Below are positions 23,997 through 34,977 of a DNA stretch of 64,000 bases, one piece after another. The stretch covers positions 2,108,001-2,172,000 of the forward strand of contig NZ_AP022873.1 of the NCBI RefSeq assembly GCF_014701235.1, in the 5' to 3' direction. How positions within the stretch are numbered: the first letter of the stretch is position 1; every line of letters starts with the position of its first letter. The DNA comes from Dissulfurispira thermophila (GTDB taxonomy: Bacteria; Nitrospirota; Thermodesulfovibrionia; Thermodesulfovibrionales; Dissulfurispiraceae). The notes beneath the pieces were generated by a model. That model saw only the letters and a list, made by a program, of their open reading frames with translations, was not told the DNA's origin and did not search any database. A program made the position numbers and the translations under genes.

Positions 23997-24638
23997 TTAC
24001 GAAGCCCTATATCGATGTCGCAAAAATTCAACAAGTCCGGGCATTATAGAGATGAGAATAATCGCCAGAATAACAATGCTGAAGTTCTGTTTTACAATCG
24101 GGATATTTCCAAAGAAGTATCCTGAAAATATACAGGTGCTCACCCATGATGTCCCACCCAATATGTCATAGCTGATGAATTTCGAATATGTCATCCTTCC
24201 TATTCCTGCAACAAAGGGCGCAAATGTGCGAACTATGGGAACAAATCTGGCGATAATAATAGTCTTGCCTCCATACTTTTCATAAAATCGATGAGTACGT
24301 TCAAGGTGCTTTTTATTGAGAAATCTGACATTTTCCTTATGGAATATTCTTGGACCTAAAAAATATCCTATCCAGTAATTCGTGGTATTTCCCAGCATAG
24401 CCGCTGATATGAGAAGAACAAACAATATTGCAATATCAAGTGCGCCAATTGCTGCAAAAGTGCCGGCAGCAAACAAGAGGGAATCTCCCGGAAGAAAAGG
24501 TGTAACAACAAGCCCTGTCTCACAAAAAATGATCAAAAAGAGTATTGCATAGGTTAAAACTCCGTAATTTTGAATAATCATACTGAGATGTTTATCAAGG
24601 TGCAAGAATATATCAATAAAATAGGCTATAAAATCCAC
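23997..24638 (-). CDS. DedA-family membrane protein
   Basis: 213 residues with about five membrane segments and the DedA signatures [17 protein letters not shown] (residues ~41-57) and [36 protein letters not shown] (residues ~105-145). DedA/VTT proteins are thought to be proton-coupled lipid transporters, recycling undecaprenyl phosphate or scrambling phospholipids. The adjacency to murJ suits a role in the lipid-carrier cycle. Confidence 0.9.
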   Translation of the reverse strand: MDFIAYFIDIFLHLDKHLSMIIQNYGVLTYAILFLIIFCETGLVVTPFLPGDSLLFAAGTFAAIGALDIAILFVLLISAAMLGNTTNYWIGYFLGPRIFHKENVRFLNKKHLERTHRFYEKYGGKTIIIARFVPIVRTFAPFVAGIGRMTYSKFISYDILGGTSWVSTCIFSGYFFGNIPIVKQNFSIVILAIILISIMPGLVEFLRHRYRAS

Positions 24639-24640
24639 TA

Positions 24641-25423
24641 TTAATCCTTTAATTTACTGTTTTTAAGGTATTTTCTGAAAAATTCTATTGTGCTTTCCAT
24701 GCTGTCATTTGCTGCATCGTCATCTCTCTGCGGAGGTCTGTCGTATCTGTGTTCAGCATTAATATATATCCTCATCTCATATGGCACTTTTTTTTCATCA
24801 AGCAGTAAGGCTGTAGTAATCGCATGCCGCGCTGAAACCACAGAATCTTGAGAGCCGTGAAGTATCAATACAGGGGAACTCGACTTATTAAAAATATCGT
24901 CAAAACGGTACTTTAAATCAAGCCCCTTGCCACCACCTGTAAAAGCGCCATAATATGATACTCCTGCCTTTACCTTTCCTTTTGCAGACAATATCATAGA
25001 CCAATAGCCACCCATTGAAAATCCAACTGCTCCTATAGCATCTGATTTTACCTTTGGATGTTTTTTAAAATATTCGATTACATCACTTAAATCATTGAAA
25101 ATATCTTCAGCATATTTTGTAGTAGCCAGATGTCTTGTATTATGTGAAAGATTATAGGCATCAAAATAATATGGGATAACACAGACATACCCATAAGAAG
25201 TTAATTGACGGGCAAAATTAATATCTCCGTCCTGCACACCTCCGCTTGTGTGAAGCACAAGCACACATGGAAAAGGGCCATCGCCTTTTGGGACCATAAC
25301 AAGAACATGCATGCTCTTCTTTGCACCGAGACCATAGACAATCGTCTTTTCAATTGCAAATGCATAGGTTTCAAAAAATAACAAAAGGCTTAAAATCAAT
25401 AAAATCTTTCTGCTCAGCCTCAT
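24641..25423 (-). CDS. Secreted dienelactone-hydrolase-like alpha/beta hydrolase
   Basis: 260 residues. A signal peptide (residues 1-23, ending TYAFA) precedes an alpha/beta hydrolase domain with the Ser elbow GFSMGGYW (residues ~136-143), Asp in HGSQDSVV and His in NAEHRYD. Substrate unknown; the export signal sets it apart from catabolic dienelactone hydrolases. The stop and start overlap prmC by 4 bases, and dedA follows after 2 bases. Confidence 0.85.
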   Translation of the reverse strand: MRLSRKILLILSLLLFFETYAFAIEKTIVYGLGAKKSMHVLVMVPKGDGPFPCVLVLHTSGGVQDGDINFARQLTSYGYVCVIPYYFDAYNLSHNTRHLATTKYAEDIFNDLSDVIEYFKKHPKVKSDAIGAVGFSMGGYWSMILSAKGKVKAGVSYYGAFTGGGKGLDLKYRFDDIFNKSSSPVLILHGSQDSVVSARHAITTALLLDEKKVPYEMRIYINAEHRYDRPPQRDDDAANDSMESTIEFFRKYLKNSKLKD

Positions 25424-26271
25424 TTTTTCCTCCCTATAAATATTCTCTTTACCCCTGAATAGTCCTTTATAAAAATAACATTTCTGAAGTTAGCATTCAT
25501 AGCTATATTTTTCACATCATCTGCCTGATTATATCCTATCTCAAGAATAATTATGCCATTTTCTTTGAGAAATTTTGGTGCATTTTTTAATATCATCCTG
25601 TAAAAGTCCAGCCCGTCTGCACCGCCGTCAAGGGCATCAATAGGCTCATAATCTTTTATCTCCTTCTGTAAGCTCTGAATATCATCGGTTTTTATATAAG
25701 GTGGATTTGAGACTATACAATCAAATACCATATTGTCAACAGGTTTAAATAGGTCGCCTTTTATGAAATGGACATTCTTTATATTATTTTCTACTGCATT
25801 TCGAACTGCATACTCAATGGCAGTGTTTGATTTGTCAATTCCATATACATCTGCATCTGGAAAGTGCTTTGCAAGTGTAATGGCAATGCACCCGCTTCCA
25901 GTACAGAGGTCTAAAACCGTGAACTTGGGGGTGAATGTCATGAACTCCTCTAATTGTTTAATCGCTTCTTCCACAAGCAATTCAGTCTCTGGCCTCGGGA
26001 TTAGAACTCCTCTGCCCACATTGATTTTCAATCCGTAAAAATTGACATGTCCGATAATGTATTGAAGTGGCTCTCCCCCGGCAAGTCTTGATGTAAGCGC
26101 ATCTATTTGCTTTGATGTTGCTTCTGATATTTCCAAGTCGCCGGAATAAAGTTTAGACTTGCTGATATGGAGTGTTTCTGTTATAAGGATCTCAGCATCT
26201 TTTACAGCATCTTCAATGCCTTTAGACCCAAGAAAGGCCGAAATCTCTTTTAATTTATTAATGGCATTCAT
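25420..26271 (-). CDS. prmC: Release factor glutamine methyltransferase
   Basis: Methylates the glutamine of the GGQ motif of release factors RF1/RF2 with S-adenosylmethionine. 283 residues, full length. The SAM motif DLCTGSGCIAI is at residues ~118-128 and the catalytic NPPY is in IVSNPPYIKT (~183-192). Its substrate RF1 is encoded by prfA 0.6 kb upstream in the same orientation; a transposase remnant has come between them. Confidence 0.95.
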   Translation of the reverse strand: MNAINKLKEISAFLGSKGIEDAVKDAEILITETLHISKSKLYSGDLEISEATSKQIDALTSRLAGGEPLQYIIGHVNFYGLKINVGRGVLIPRPETELLVEEAIKQLEEFMTFTPKFTVLDLCTGSGCIAITLAKHFPDADVYGIDKSNTAIEYAVRNAVENNIKNVHFIKGDLFKPVDNMVFDCIVSNPPYIKTDDIQSLQKEIKDYEPIDALDGGADGLDFYRMILKNAPKFLKENGIIILEIGYNQADDVKNIAMNANFRNVIFIKDYSGVKRIFIGRKK

Positions 26272-26298
26272 TTTTATGATTTTTGCCTTGACCTTAAT

Positions 26299-26328
26299 CC
26301 GTAATGAAAATTTCTAATTACGGATTAT
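26299..26328. repeat. Inverted repeat (AATCCGTAAT/ATTACGGATT)
   Basis: Arms of 10 bp around GAAAATTTCTA, extended by TTGACCTTAATCC on the left. Similar CGTAATC units occur at about 42165-42180. Confidence 0.5.
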
Positions 26329-26395
26329 GACTTTGACTATCCCGCTCTTGATTTTTATAATTTATCATAATGTTGAATAAACTTAAAAGGGAATA

Positions 26396-26863
26396 TTAGA
26401 TGGAGTAAGCATCTTTTTTTCTGTGATGAAGTTTAGGCTGCATATCGAATGTATTCCTCTTGTCGTTTCTACCTTTTGATACTAATACCCTCTGACTGAA
26501 ACAAGCCCCTACCTTACATTCCATCCATTCTTTGCTCTTTCTGTCGTTTACTCCCGTGCCATCTACTTGTATATAATAAACATCAGCAGTCTCTTTAATA
26601 TCACTTTGTCCTATCCCTTCAGCCTCGTTAAATATCTTAAATCGTCTATCTTCCTCCCATTGCTCTATCCTTTTGCCTTCCTCTATAGACATCCTATGTA
26701 TCTTGTTGCGTGAAACCTCTAATAAGGAAATTATAATCCGTATACCGGTAAGAAAGGCACAAAAGATCCATTTAAGAAATAATGGTGTTTGCATGAAATC
26801 AGTAGATGAATTCGGAGAGAGGATTGTACGAATTGATGAAGAAATATTCCCGGAAATCATCAT
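26396..26863 (-). pseudogene. Transposase remnant (UPF0236/ISLre2-like)
   Basis: A 155-codon frame whose middle and end (VYYIQVDGTGVNDRKSKEWM, then ECKVGACFSQ) match the DGTGV...K...V core of UPF0236/ISLre2-type transposases, judged by eye. The N-terminal part is a jumble and the frame stops well short of the ~400+ residues of such enzymes. No terminal inverted repeats were found. It lies between prmC and prfA, which normally adjoin. Confidence 0.45.
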
Positions 26864-26886
26864 CCCCAGCAGAAAGGTAACAGAAA

Positions 26887-27948
26887 TTACAACTCCTTCA
26901 GCCTCTCTGCCTGATAATGAGTGATTAGCGCATCTATTATATCATCGAGATCTCCTTCGAGCACTTGTTCGAGCTTATGGAGTGTTAAACCAATCCTATG
27001 GTCAGTTACCCTGTTTTGAGGATAATTATATGTCCTTATCCTTTCACTTCTGTCACCAGTGCCAACCTGCGTCTTTCTTTCCATGGCTCGCTCTTTTTCT
27101 TTTTTCTCTATCTCCAGCTCAAGGAGCCTTGAACGCAGAACCTTCATTGCCTTTTCCCTGTTTTTTATCTGAGACCTTTCATCCTGACATTGCACAACCA
27201 TACCTGTTGGTATATGTGTAATTCTTACAGCAGAATATGTTGTATTCACACCTTGCCCCCCTGGACCTGATGCACAAAATGTATCGATTCTGAGATCCTT
27301 TTCTTCTATCTTAATATCCACCTCGTCTGCCTCGGGAAGAACCGCTACAGTCGCTGCTGATGTGTGTATCCTTCCTGAGGCCTCTGTAACAGGAACTCTC
27401 TGCACTCTATGCACACCGCTTTCGTATTTTAGCCTGCTATACGCACCCTTTCCTGTAATATTAGCGATAACTTCTTTTAATCCTCCAAGTCCTGTTGGGC
27501 TGGAATCAATTACTTCTATTTTCCATCGTCTTGCTTCAGCATATTTTGCATACATTCTGAAAAGTGCTGCACCAAATAGTGCTGCCTCTTCTCCACCTGT
27601 CCCAGCCCTGATTTCTAAAATTACATTCCTCTCATCTCTCGGGTCTTTTGGAAGGAGCATTATCTTGAGTTCATCCTCTATGACAGGCTTCTTCTTTTTA
27701 AGCTCCTCCATCTCCTCCTGTGCAAGAGCTCTTAAGTCTCCATCTCCGCTTTTTAGTATTTCTTCTGCATCTGTAAGGTCAGCTAATAATTTTTTGTATT
27801 CCCTTATCTTTTCAACAATTGGCATTAGCTCTGCTTGCTCTTTAGAATACTTCTGATATGTCTGTGCATTAGACAATACATCAGGATTACTAAGAGCAGC
27901 GGTTATCTCTTCATATTTTTCTTCTATTGCAAGCAACTTCTCTAACAT
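26887..27948 (-). CDS. prfA: Peptide chain release factor 1
   Basis: Recognises UAA and UAG and triggers peptide release. 353 residues. The GGQ motif is in [12 protein letters not shown] (residues ~227-238); the PxT stop-codon region is at [13 protein letters not shown] (~186-198, PVT). The whole length is present. The 5' end overlaps the DUF1385 gene by 7 bases. RF1, not RF2, is needed where UGA is reserved in part for selenocysteine. Confidence 0.97.
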   Translation of the reverse strand: MLEKLLAIEEKYEEITAALSNPDVLSNAQTYQKYSKEQAELMPIVEKIREYKKLLADLTDAEEILKSGDGDLRALAQEEMEELKKKKPVIEDELKIMLLPKDPRDERNVILEIRAGTGGEEAALFGAALFRMYAKYAEARRWKIEVIDSSPTGLGGLKEVIANITGKGAYSRLKYESGVHRVQRVPVTEASGRIHTSAATVAVLPEADEVDIKIEEKDLRIDTFCASGPGGQGVNTTYSAVRITHIPTGMVVQCQDERSQIKNREKAMKVLRSRLLELEIEKKEKERAMERKTQVGTGDRSERIRTYNYPQNRVTDHRIGLTLHKLEQVLEGDLDDIIDALITHYQAERLKEL

Positions 27949-28859
27949 TCAGTGCAGACCTCTTTATTTGCATCTATCTTTAAAACCTCCTTCATAGCAG
28001 ATATTGCAACTTCAATCTGTGGCTCATCAGGCTCCCTGACAGTCATTCTCTGCAACAAAAGACCGGGAAGGACAAATAATCCTATTATCGGGTTGTTCTT
28101 CATTTTTGCAGAAAATCTGAGAACCTCGTATGAGACCCCTGCTATGACAGGTATAAGGACAATCCTCGATACAAGTTTATGTAAAAATGACCAGTCTTTT
28201 GGAATTACAAGGAATACCATTATGCTGATTACCATTACTATCAATAAAAAACTGGTGCCACATCTTGGATGATAAGGTTTATATTTTTTTGCATTTTCAA
28301 TAGTGAGGTCTTCTCCAGCTTCATAAGCATAGATAACTTTATGTTCAGCACCGTGATATTGATATATTCGCCTCATTTCTTTCCAGAGACCTATAGAAAA
28401 AATATATAGAAAAAATATTCCTACACGAAGTAGTCCATCAACAAGGTTAAAAAATAGTGAGTTGTTAGAAACACCCTTTACCACATTACCTATCAGGGTT
28501 GTCAGAAAGAGCGGAAGAAATTTGAAAAGCACTATTGCAAGGGCAATAGCAAGACCTATAGATATTGCCACCCCCAGTCCACTAACTGGACTTTCTCCTT
28601 TTTGTGCATCATTTGCGTTATCAGCATCTTGATACGCTATACTTGCTGAAAATTCTATTGCCTTTACTCCTACTAAAATGGCATGGAAAAGCCCTACTAC
28701 ACCCCTGATAAAAGGCAGCTTTAAAAAAGGAGGTGCTGCCTTTGTCTTGACTGTTTTTAAATTTATACATCCATTTGGATGCCTTACAGCAACACTCCAG
28801 CCTGCAGGAGACTTCATCATAACACCTTCTATTACTGCCTGACCACCTATGTTTTTCAT
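27942..28859 (-). CDS. DUF1385 (YqhQ-like) membrane protein
   Basis: 305 residues with the family start [14 protein letters not shown] (residues 5-18), about four to five membrane helices between residues 50 and 240, and the motif [13 protein letters not shown] (residues ~168-180). Function unknown in bacteria. Its place next to prfA and rpmE is a common arrangement (from memory). Confidence 0.9.
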   Translation of the reverse strand: MKNIGGQAVIEGVMMKSPAGWSVAVRHPNGCINLKTVKTKAAPPFLKLPFIRGVVGLFHAILVGVKAIEFSASIAYQDADNANDAQKGESPVSGLGVAISIGLAIALAIVLFKFLPLFLTTLIGNVVKGVSNNSLFFNLVDGLLRVGIFFLYIFSIGLWKEMRRIYQYHGAEHKVIYAYEAGEDLTIENAKKYKPYHPRCGTSFLLIVMVISIMVFLVIPKDWSFLHKLVSRIVLIPVIAGVSYEVLRFSAKMKNNPIIGLFVLPGLLLQRMTVREPDEPQIEVAISAMKEVLKIDANKEVCTEC

Positions 28860-28928
28860 GTTTTCTCCAATAAAAAAGGATTAGAATTCAGACCAATCCC
28901 AAAATCCTAATCCCCAATACCTAACTTG

Positions 28929-29129
28929 CTATTTATTAGCGTATTTTTTCTTAAACTTCTCCACCCTTCCTTCTGCATCTACAAGTTTTTGCTTTCCTGT
29001 AAAAAATGGATGGCATTTAGAGCATATATCAACACGAATATTGTTCTTTGTTGACCTTGTAGTAAATGTTTCTCCACATGCGCATGTAACCTTTGCTTCT
29101 TTATAATTTGGATGAATCCCCTCTTTCAA
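28929..29129 (-). CDS. rpmE: 50S ribosomal protein L31
   Basis: 66 residues of the zinc-binding (C+) type: CACG near residue 16 and CSKCHPFF near residue 37 supply the four cysteines. The start codon is TTG at 29129, with AGGAGG seven bases before it; no ATG is available in frame. C+ L31 can act as a zinc store in some bacteria. Confidence 0.95.
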   Translation of the reverse strand: MKEGIHPNYKEAKVTCACGETFTTRSTKNNIRVDICSKCHPFFTGKQKLVDAEGRVEKFKKKYANK

Positions 29130-29214
29130 CTTAAACCTCCTGAAATGAAATTTAGGGTTTTATTTTACAAGATATGTCGAATCTTTAGCAAGTTCACTAC
29201 TACCTGTCTTTCTA

Positions 29215-29425
29215 AACCTTAAAAGAACAGAGAACAGAAACCAGACAACAGACTTTCACAAAATGGTGAAGGGGTTAATAGATGAAGAGGTAAAGGATTT
29301 AAAAGTGTCAGAGTGTCAAAGTGCTAAAGCTTTCACCACTTCACCGACATTCACCGATTCACCTAATAAAAGTCTGTCCTCTTTTATTAGGGTTTTAAAG
29401 GGACTCCGTCCCTTTAAGCTCGGTT
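29215..29425. repeat. Intergenic patchwork of degenerate repeats
   Basis: The spacer between rpmE and hppA holds AACAGAGAACAGAAACCAGA (29227-29246) and GGTGAAGGGGTTAATAGATG (29265-29284), matched by inverted CTTTCACCACTTCACCGAC (29330-29348). A short hairpin AAAGGGACTCCGTCCCTTT (29397-29415) follows. No gene was seen. Confidence 0.55.
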
Positions 29426-29426
29426 A

Positions 29427-29461
29427 AATAAAAATGCCGACAGGATATATCCTGTCGGCAT
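29427..29461 (-). terminator. Terminator of the apr-qmo-hppA transcript
   Basis: ATGCCGACAGGATATATCCT plus GTCGGCAT (29434-29461) is a perfect 28-base palindrome 16 bases past the hppA stop. On the minus strand it is followed by TTTTATTT. Confidence 0.85.
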
Positions 29462-29476
29462 TTGATCCTTTAAAAG

Positions 29477-31513
29477 CTACTTTATAAGCGGAACAATAAG
29501 CAGTGCTACAATGTTAACAACCTTAATCATGGGGTTGATTGCAGGGCCCGCAGTGTCTTTATATGGATCGCCTACTGTATCACCTGTAACCGCTGCCTTG
29601 TGTGCATCTGACTTCTTCCCACCATATGCACCGTCTTCAATAAACTTCTTTGCATTGTCCCATGCACCACCACCGCTTGTCATTGCAATTGCCTGAAAGA
29701 GCCCTGTGACGATGCTACCAATAAGAACACCTCCAAGGGCTTCCTTTCCTATAAGCAATCCAACTATAATTGGTGCAACAACAGGAATGAGTGCTGGAAT
29801 CATCATCTGTTTGATTGCACCCTTTGTAACTATATCAACGCATGTCCCATATTCAGGTTTTGCTTTTCCTTCCATGATGCCCGGTATCTCTCTGAATTGT
29901 CTCCTGACCTCTTCGACAACTCCTCCGGCTGCCTTTCCAACAGCCTCCATAAGAAGAGAACCAAAATAGTATGGAAGGAGACCACCAATAAAGAGACCTA
30001 CAAGAACTTTTGGATCTGACAAATCAAATGCAATTGTCCCGCCAAATGACCTTGAGTATTCTGCAAAAAGAACAAGTGCTGCAAGTCCTGCAGAACCTAT
30101 TGCATATCCTTTTGTAACTGCCTTTGTTGTGTTACCAACTGCATCAAGAGGGTCTGTAACTGCCCTGACACTGTCAGGAAGTTCTGCCATTTCAGCTATG
30201 CCGCCGGCATTGTCAGTAATAGGACCATATGAGTCAATTGCAACAACAATACCTGTCATGGAAAGCATTGCAACAGCAGAAAGTGCTATTGCAAAAAGTC
30301 CACCACCAGCATTGCCTGTAAATCCACCCCCAAGTGTATATGCCCACAGGATTGCACCTGATATAACAAGGGCTGGGAGTCCTGTTGACTTCATGCTGAC
30401 TGCAAGCCCTGCTATAACATTTGTTCCGTGTCCTGTCTGGCTTGCTGCTGCTATGTGTTTAACAGGATTAAAGCTCTTTGATGTAAAGTACTCTGTAATC
30501 ATAACTATCAGACCTGTGAGTATGAGTCCGATAATCGCTGTTGTAAATACACCTGTTGCTGTAAATACTGGTTCAACACCGTCAATGCCAAGGAACCACT
30601 TTGATGCAAAATAAAAGGCTATTGCTGCAAGTATTCCAGATACTGCAAGTCCTTTATAGAGCGCGCCCATGATATACTGGCTTTTACCAAGTTTCACAAA
30701 ATATGTTCCTATGATGGACGCAATAATCGAAATGCCACCAATTAAAAGTGGAAATTCTACCCACAAGCTCTGAGAACCATAAACTGTCTTTGCAAGAAGC
30801 ATTGCTGCAACAAGTGTAACTGTGTATGTCTCATAAAGGTCGGCTGCCATACCAGCGCAGTCGCCAACATTATCGCCAACATTATCTGCGATAACTGCAG
30901 GGTTTCTTGGGTCATCCTCAGGTATCCCAGCCTCAACTTTACCAACAAGGTCTGCACCAACATCAGCAGCCTTTGTATAAATACCACCTGCAATACGAGC
31001 AAAGACACTCATAAGAGAACATCCAAAACCAAGACCTACGAGGGCATGGAATGCCTCCTCACCAGCAGCCTGCTTTGCTATGAGATAGTAGCCTGCAATA
31101 CCAAGCAATCCAAGTCCGACAACCATAATTCCTGTGACAGACCCTCCCTTGAATGCTACTGTTAATGCTGCCTGAATTCCCTTCTTTGCAGCCTCTGTTG
31201 TCCTGACATTTGCCCTGACAGTGACCATCATGCCTATATAGCCTGCAAGGGCAGAACCGACTGCACCAATAATAAATCCTATTGATGTCCACACGCCGAG
31301 ATAAAGCAGCACAATAGCAAGAATAACTCCAACTATTGCAACTGTCTTATATTCCCTTCTGAGGAAGGCTGTTGCACCTTCTTTAATCGCATCAGATATC
31401 TGTCTCATGCGTTCTGTTCCAGCATCTTGCTTTGAAACCCATGCAGCAGTAAACAGGGCATATAACACACCCAGACCACCGCACAATAGAGCAAATACAA
31501 TTATTGAACTCAT
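29477..31513 (-). CDS. hppA: Membrane-bound proton-translocating pyrophosphatase
   Basis: Hydrolyses PPi and pumps protons outward. 678 residues and about 16 membrane helices. The catalytic loops are [20 protein letters not shown] (residues ~187-206), [17 protein letters not shown] and [17 protein letters not shown] near the C-terminus. The sequence GNTTKA (with Lys) marks the K+-independent subclass; K+-dependent enzymes have Ala there. It sits right after qmoC: Sat makes PPi when it activates sulfate, so this enzyme both pulls that reaction and saves its energy. AGGAGG precedes the ATG. A strong terminator follows. Confidence 0.96.
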   Translation of the reverse strand: MSSIIVFALLCGGLGVLYALFTAAWVSKQDAGTERMRQISDAIKEGATAFLRREYKTVAIVGVILAIVLLYLGVWTSIGFIIGAVGSALAGYIGMMVTVRANVRTTEAAKKGIQAALTVAFKGGSVTGIMVVGLGLLGIAGYYLIAKQAAGEEAFHALVGLGFGCSLMSVFARIAGGIYTKAADVGADLVGKVEAGIPEDDPRNPAVIADNVGDNVGDCAGMAADLYETYTVTLVAAMLLAKTVYGSQSLWVEFPLLIGGISIIASIIGTYFVKLGKSQYIMGALYKGLAVSGILAAIAFYFASKWFLGIDGVEPVFTATGVFTTAIIGLILTGLIVMITEYFTSKSFNPVKHIAAASQTGHGTNVIAGLAVSMKSTGLPALVISGAILWAYTLGGGFTGNAGGGLFAIALSAVAMLSMTGIVVAIDSYGPITDNAGGIAEMAELPDSVRAVTDPLDAVGNTTKAVTKGYAIGSAGLAALVLFAEYSRSFGGTIAFDLSDPKVLVGLFIGGLLPYYFGSLLMEAVGKAAGGVVEEVRRQFREIPGIMEGKAKPEYGTCVDIVTKGAIKQMMIPALIPVVAPIIVGLLIGKEALGGVLIGSIVTGLFQAIAMTSGGGAWDNAKKFIEDGAYGGKKSDAHKAAVTGDTVGDPYKDTAGPAINPMIKVVNIVALLIVPLIK

Positions 31514-31652
31514 TTGTCCTCTCTCCTCCTTACTTTAAAATTTTTGTTACTTCACTCCTATTCAAGATACTCAAAAACAAACTGTTTTTTTTTGCTTCAC
31601 CTCCTTAAGTGTCAAAGGATCATATCTTTTTATTTTCTAAGCCTGCTGCCTC

Positions 31653-32771
31653 TTAATCTCTCTTTGAGTATTTTGCAAATACCATTGCAGTAGCCCTATA
31701 AACCATATGTGCCATTTTCGAGAATGGTGCATATGCAAAAAGGAAAAAGACAAATACCAGATGCGTAAAATATGTTGGATATGCAAGTATTGCAATATTT
31801 GCGAGCCTGAATAGTTCAGAAAGGATACCTGTTACAACAATTGCATATACCACTGTTATGAAAAGCCAGTCAAAGTAGCTGCCTTTCCCAGCCTTATCAG
31901 CATTTTTTAAACGATTCCCTGTAACAAGGGTTATCCCATAAAGTAATGCAAGTGCACTCGCATTGCCCAACAATTTCAGCGGGTCATACAGCGGATATGG
32001 CGAATCATAATGAAACCCATATAAATATACAATCGCCCATGTTGTTGTTATAGCAAGTCCAACAAATGCATAAAACACCAGAAGATGCGCTGTTTTTCTG
32101 TCCTTTGTTACATTACATTTTTCGAATCTCTTGTGGGCAAGTATCTCTGTAATCGTCTCCTTTATGCTGTCTGTTATATTTCCTTGAACATTCACACCAG
32201 CACTCATATCCGACCAATATTTCTTTATGCCAACAACAAAACATATCAGGGCGAAAAATGCAGCCGCACCAAATGTGACATCTATCTGAGGAAATACAGG
32301 CATAAATTTGGAATAGACAATGCCTCCGTCTTCACCCCTCGGAATAGCAGAAAAATCAAGATAGCCTTTTGGCACTATATAGGAGAGAAACAGTAAGACA
32401 GGTATGGCAAAGAGTATCAGGAGATATTTAGGATTGCCAACCATACTGGACAAAGGGGTTGGCGAGTAGTGCTCAATTGCCAATTTTCTCACTGCACCGA
32501 GCACCTCTCCAGGCTTTGCACCCCTTGGACAATTGGCTGTACAGTCGCTGCACTGATGACATAGCCAGATATCAGGATTGCTTATGAGCTTATCCCTCAC
32601 GCCCCATTGAGCATACATCATTTCTTTTCTTGGAAATGGTTTATTGTCAGGTGTTACATTGCACACAACAGTGCATGTTGAGCACTGATAACACTTTTTT
32701 AAATCCTCACCTCCAGAGGATAGAATATCTTTAACAAATTTCAAATCTGGACTTATTACCTGTTCCGCCAT
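31653..32771 (-). CDS. qmoC: QmoC, membrane subunit of the quinone-interacting oxidoreductase
   Basis: 372 residues. The N-terminal half is HdrC-like with two cysteine clusters for [4Fe-4S] (CYQCSTCTVVC at ~27-37, CHQCSDCTANCPRG at ~71-84). The C-terminal half has about six membrane helices of the HdrE/NarI cytochrome b type. It takes electrons from menaquinol and passes them to QmoAB, which reduces AprBA. AGGAGG lies before the ATG. It is 49 bases downstream of qmoB and 139 bases upstream of hppA. Confidence 0.94.
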   Translation of the reverse strand: MAEQVISPDLKFVKDILSSGGEDLKKCYQCSTCTVVCNVTPDNKPFPRKEMMYAQWGVRDKLISNPDIWLCHQCSDCTANCPRGAKPGEVLGAVRKLAIEHYSPTPLSSMVGNPKYLLILFAIPVLLFLSYIVPKGYLDFSAIPRGEDGGIVYSKFMPVFPQIDVTFGAAAFFALICFVVGIKKYWSDMSAGVNVQGNITDSIKETITEILAHKRFEKCNVTKDRKTAHLLVFYAFVGLAITTTWAIVYLYGFHYDSPYPLYDPLKLLGNASALALLYGITLVTGNRLKNADKAGKGSYFDWLFITVVYAIVVTGILSELFRLANIAILAYPTYFTHLVFVFFLFAYAPFSKMAHMVYRATAMVFAKYSKRD

Positions 32772-32820
32772 CTATATTTCCTCCTTAAAATTAATAATCC
32801 CTAAACCCTAATCCCTGTCT

Positions 32821-34971
32821 TTAGAATCCTTTGAATGGATTAGGTCCTATTTCTTTGACTCTCTCAACAAAGTCGCCAATAATCTTAGGAATATTATCAT
32901 ATTCATCTATTGCAAGCTGAACCATCTGAACCCTTTCTGCCTCAAGCTGCAGTCTGCCAAGTGTTTCCTGAACTTTTCCAAGCCTGTAATTTGCAAGCTC
33001 ACTTCCCTTTGCAAAATGACACTGATAGTTCTCTCCGAATTTACAGCCCAGAAGAAGCATTCCATCAACTCCTCTTGAAAGTGCATCTGCAATCCATACA
33101 AGGTTTGTGGAGCCAAGGCACCTGAGTTGTATAAACCTTACTGATGGGTCAAGTTTCGTCTGTTTCAATGCTGCTGTATCAATTGCAGGATATGCATCAT
33201 TTTCGCAAGCAAGGACAATTATCCTCGGTTTATCATCATCCGCCGGGACAGAGACATTTTTCATCATCGAACCTATCATGTCAACATGATAGTCTTTGAA
33301 AGAAACTATTCTTTCAGGGCATGCACCCATACATGTTGCACATCTTCTGCATCTGCCGGGTTTATAGAATGGAGTGCCTTTTTCATCTTCGTCTATAGCG
33401 CCAAATGGACACTCCTCTGTACATCTCTTACACGCTGTACACCTCTGCATGAACGGGTCAGGATATGTCATATCCCACGCCCTCGGATGAACTGCTATGC
33501 CTTTAGCAACATGCTCTGCAGCCTGTATTGCCTTGAGTGCTGCTCCTGTTGCATCCTCCTGAGCCTCTGACATATTCATAGGTTGTCTCACACAACCAGC
33601 TGCATAAACACCTGTCCTCCTCGTCTCATATTGGAAACAGATGAAATTAGAATCTGCAAAACCGTCAAATAGTTCTAAATCAGGAAGACCAGGTCCTTGT
33701 CTGTACTGCAGATTAAGTATCGGGTCATCAACTGTTGCAGGCACAATACCAGTTGCAAGAACAACAAGGTCAGCCTCTATCTTTATTTTTTCACCAAGCA
33801 GGCTATTTTCCATTTCAACATAGAGATTTCCATTTTCAGCTTTAGTTACACCTGTTACCTCTCCTTTTGTCATCATCACACCGGGGTCATTTTGTGCTGC
33901 CTTATAGTAATATTCAAGCCTTCCAGGTGTTCTTATGTCTTTATAAAGTATCATTGCTGTTGCATCTTTATTTTGAGTAACATATTTTGCCTGTTTTAGA
34001 GATGTAACACAACACATAGCTGAACAATAAGGAAGGTGATTCGGGTCCCTCTGCCCAGCACATTGAATAAATGCAACCTTTTTAGCCTCTTTGCCGTCTG
34101 ACGGCCTTATTATCTTGCCACTGTTATTCTTTGCAATCTCTTCAAGTTCTATATTAGTAACGACATCTTTTGAAACACCATAGCCTAAATGTTCAAGCTT
34201 TGTAGCATCATATGGTCTCCAACCGGCTGCAAGAACTATAGTGCCTATTTTCACAACCTCTTCAGCACCATTTGCAGATATGGTAACATCATATGCCCCT
34301 GGCTGACCATCTGTCTTTTCAACTTTTGCGGACTTATAAACCTTTATATTTGGGTGGCCCTCCACAGCCTTTATTGTATTTGATATATCAGAATCAACAA
34401 TAAGCGGCTCTGAATATTCTCCAGTTGCGGTTGGAACAACCTTATATAATTTATTAGCAAACCCACCTAACTGAGGTTCTTTTTCAACGAGAAATACCTG
34501 ATACCCAGCATCTGCTGCCTGAAGTGCTGCTGTCATTCCTGCAATACCGCCACCAATAACAAGAATGGTCTTTACTGTCTCCATCATATACGGCTCGGGC
34601 AAGTCCCCTTTCTGTGCTTTAATAACATGCATCTTCACATAGTCTTCTGCTGCAAGCTGTGCATTCTCTTTGTTGTCTTGCATCCAGACTGCAAGTTCTC
34701 TTAAAGGCGCTCTTTCAACAATGCATCCGGGAAAATCGAATTCTTCATATTTGATCCTTGGAGAGCATGCAGCAATAACTACAGTGTTAACACCTTCATT
34801 TTTAATGTCATTGTTTATAAGTTCTACGCCTTCTTTACCGCAGAGGGCAAAATGGGATTTGACCACAGGAACCCTCAAGGCATTTTTTGCTATATTACTG
34901 AGCTTCTCTACATCAATAGATTCTCCGATTGAGCATCCTGTGCATATATAAAGTCCTATATTTTTGTCCAT
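32821..34971 (-). CDS. qmoB: QmoB, HdrA-like flavoprotein with MvhD-like domain
   Basis: 716 residues. FAD-binding GGGIAGMTAALQAAD is near residue 140. Two [4Fe-4S] motifs (CTACKRCTEECPFGA, CRRCATCMGACPER) lie around residues 510-555, and a C-terminal MvhD/FlpD-like domain holds Cys in RCLGSTN and GCKFGENYQCHF. It forms the soluble part of Qmo with QmoA and may take part in electron confurcation. It starts 6 bases after qmoA with its own SD (GGAGG). Confidence 0.94.
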   Translation of the reverse strand: MDKNIGLYICTGCSIGESIDVEKLSNIAKNALRVPVVKSHFALCGKEGVELINNDIKNEGVNTVVIAACSPRIKYEEFDFPGCIVERAPLRELAVWMQDNKENAQLAAEDYVKMHVIKAQKGDLPEPYMMETVKTILVIGGGIAGMTAALQAADAGYQVFLVEKEPQLGGFANKLYKVVPTATGEYSEPLIVDSDISNTIKAVEGHPNIKVYKSAKVEKTDGQPGAYDVTISANGAEEVVKIGTIVLAAGWRPYDATKLEHLGYGVSKDVVTNIELEEIAKNNSGKIIRPSDGKEAKKVAFIQCAGQRDPNHLPYCSAMCCVTSLKQAKYVTQNKDATAMILYKDIRTPGRLEYYYKAAQNDPGVMMTKGEVTGVTKAENGNLYVEMENSLLGEKIKIEADLVVLATGIVPATVDDPILNLQYRQGPGLPDLELFDGFADSNFICFQYETRRTGVYAAGCVRQPMNMSEAQEDATGAALKAIQAAEHVAKGIAVHPRAWDMTYPDPFMQRCTACKRCTEECPFGAIDEDEKGTPFYKPGRCRRCATCMGACPERIVSFKDYHVDMIGSMMKNVSVPADDDKPRIIVLACENDAYPAIDTAALKQTKLDPSVRFIQLRCLGSTNLVWIADALSRGVDGMLLLGCKFGENYQCHFAKGSELANYRLGKVQETLGRLQLEAERVQMVQLAIDEYDNIPKIIGDFVERVKEIGPNPFKGF

Positions 34972-34977
34972 TTTCGA

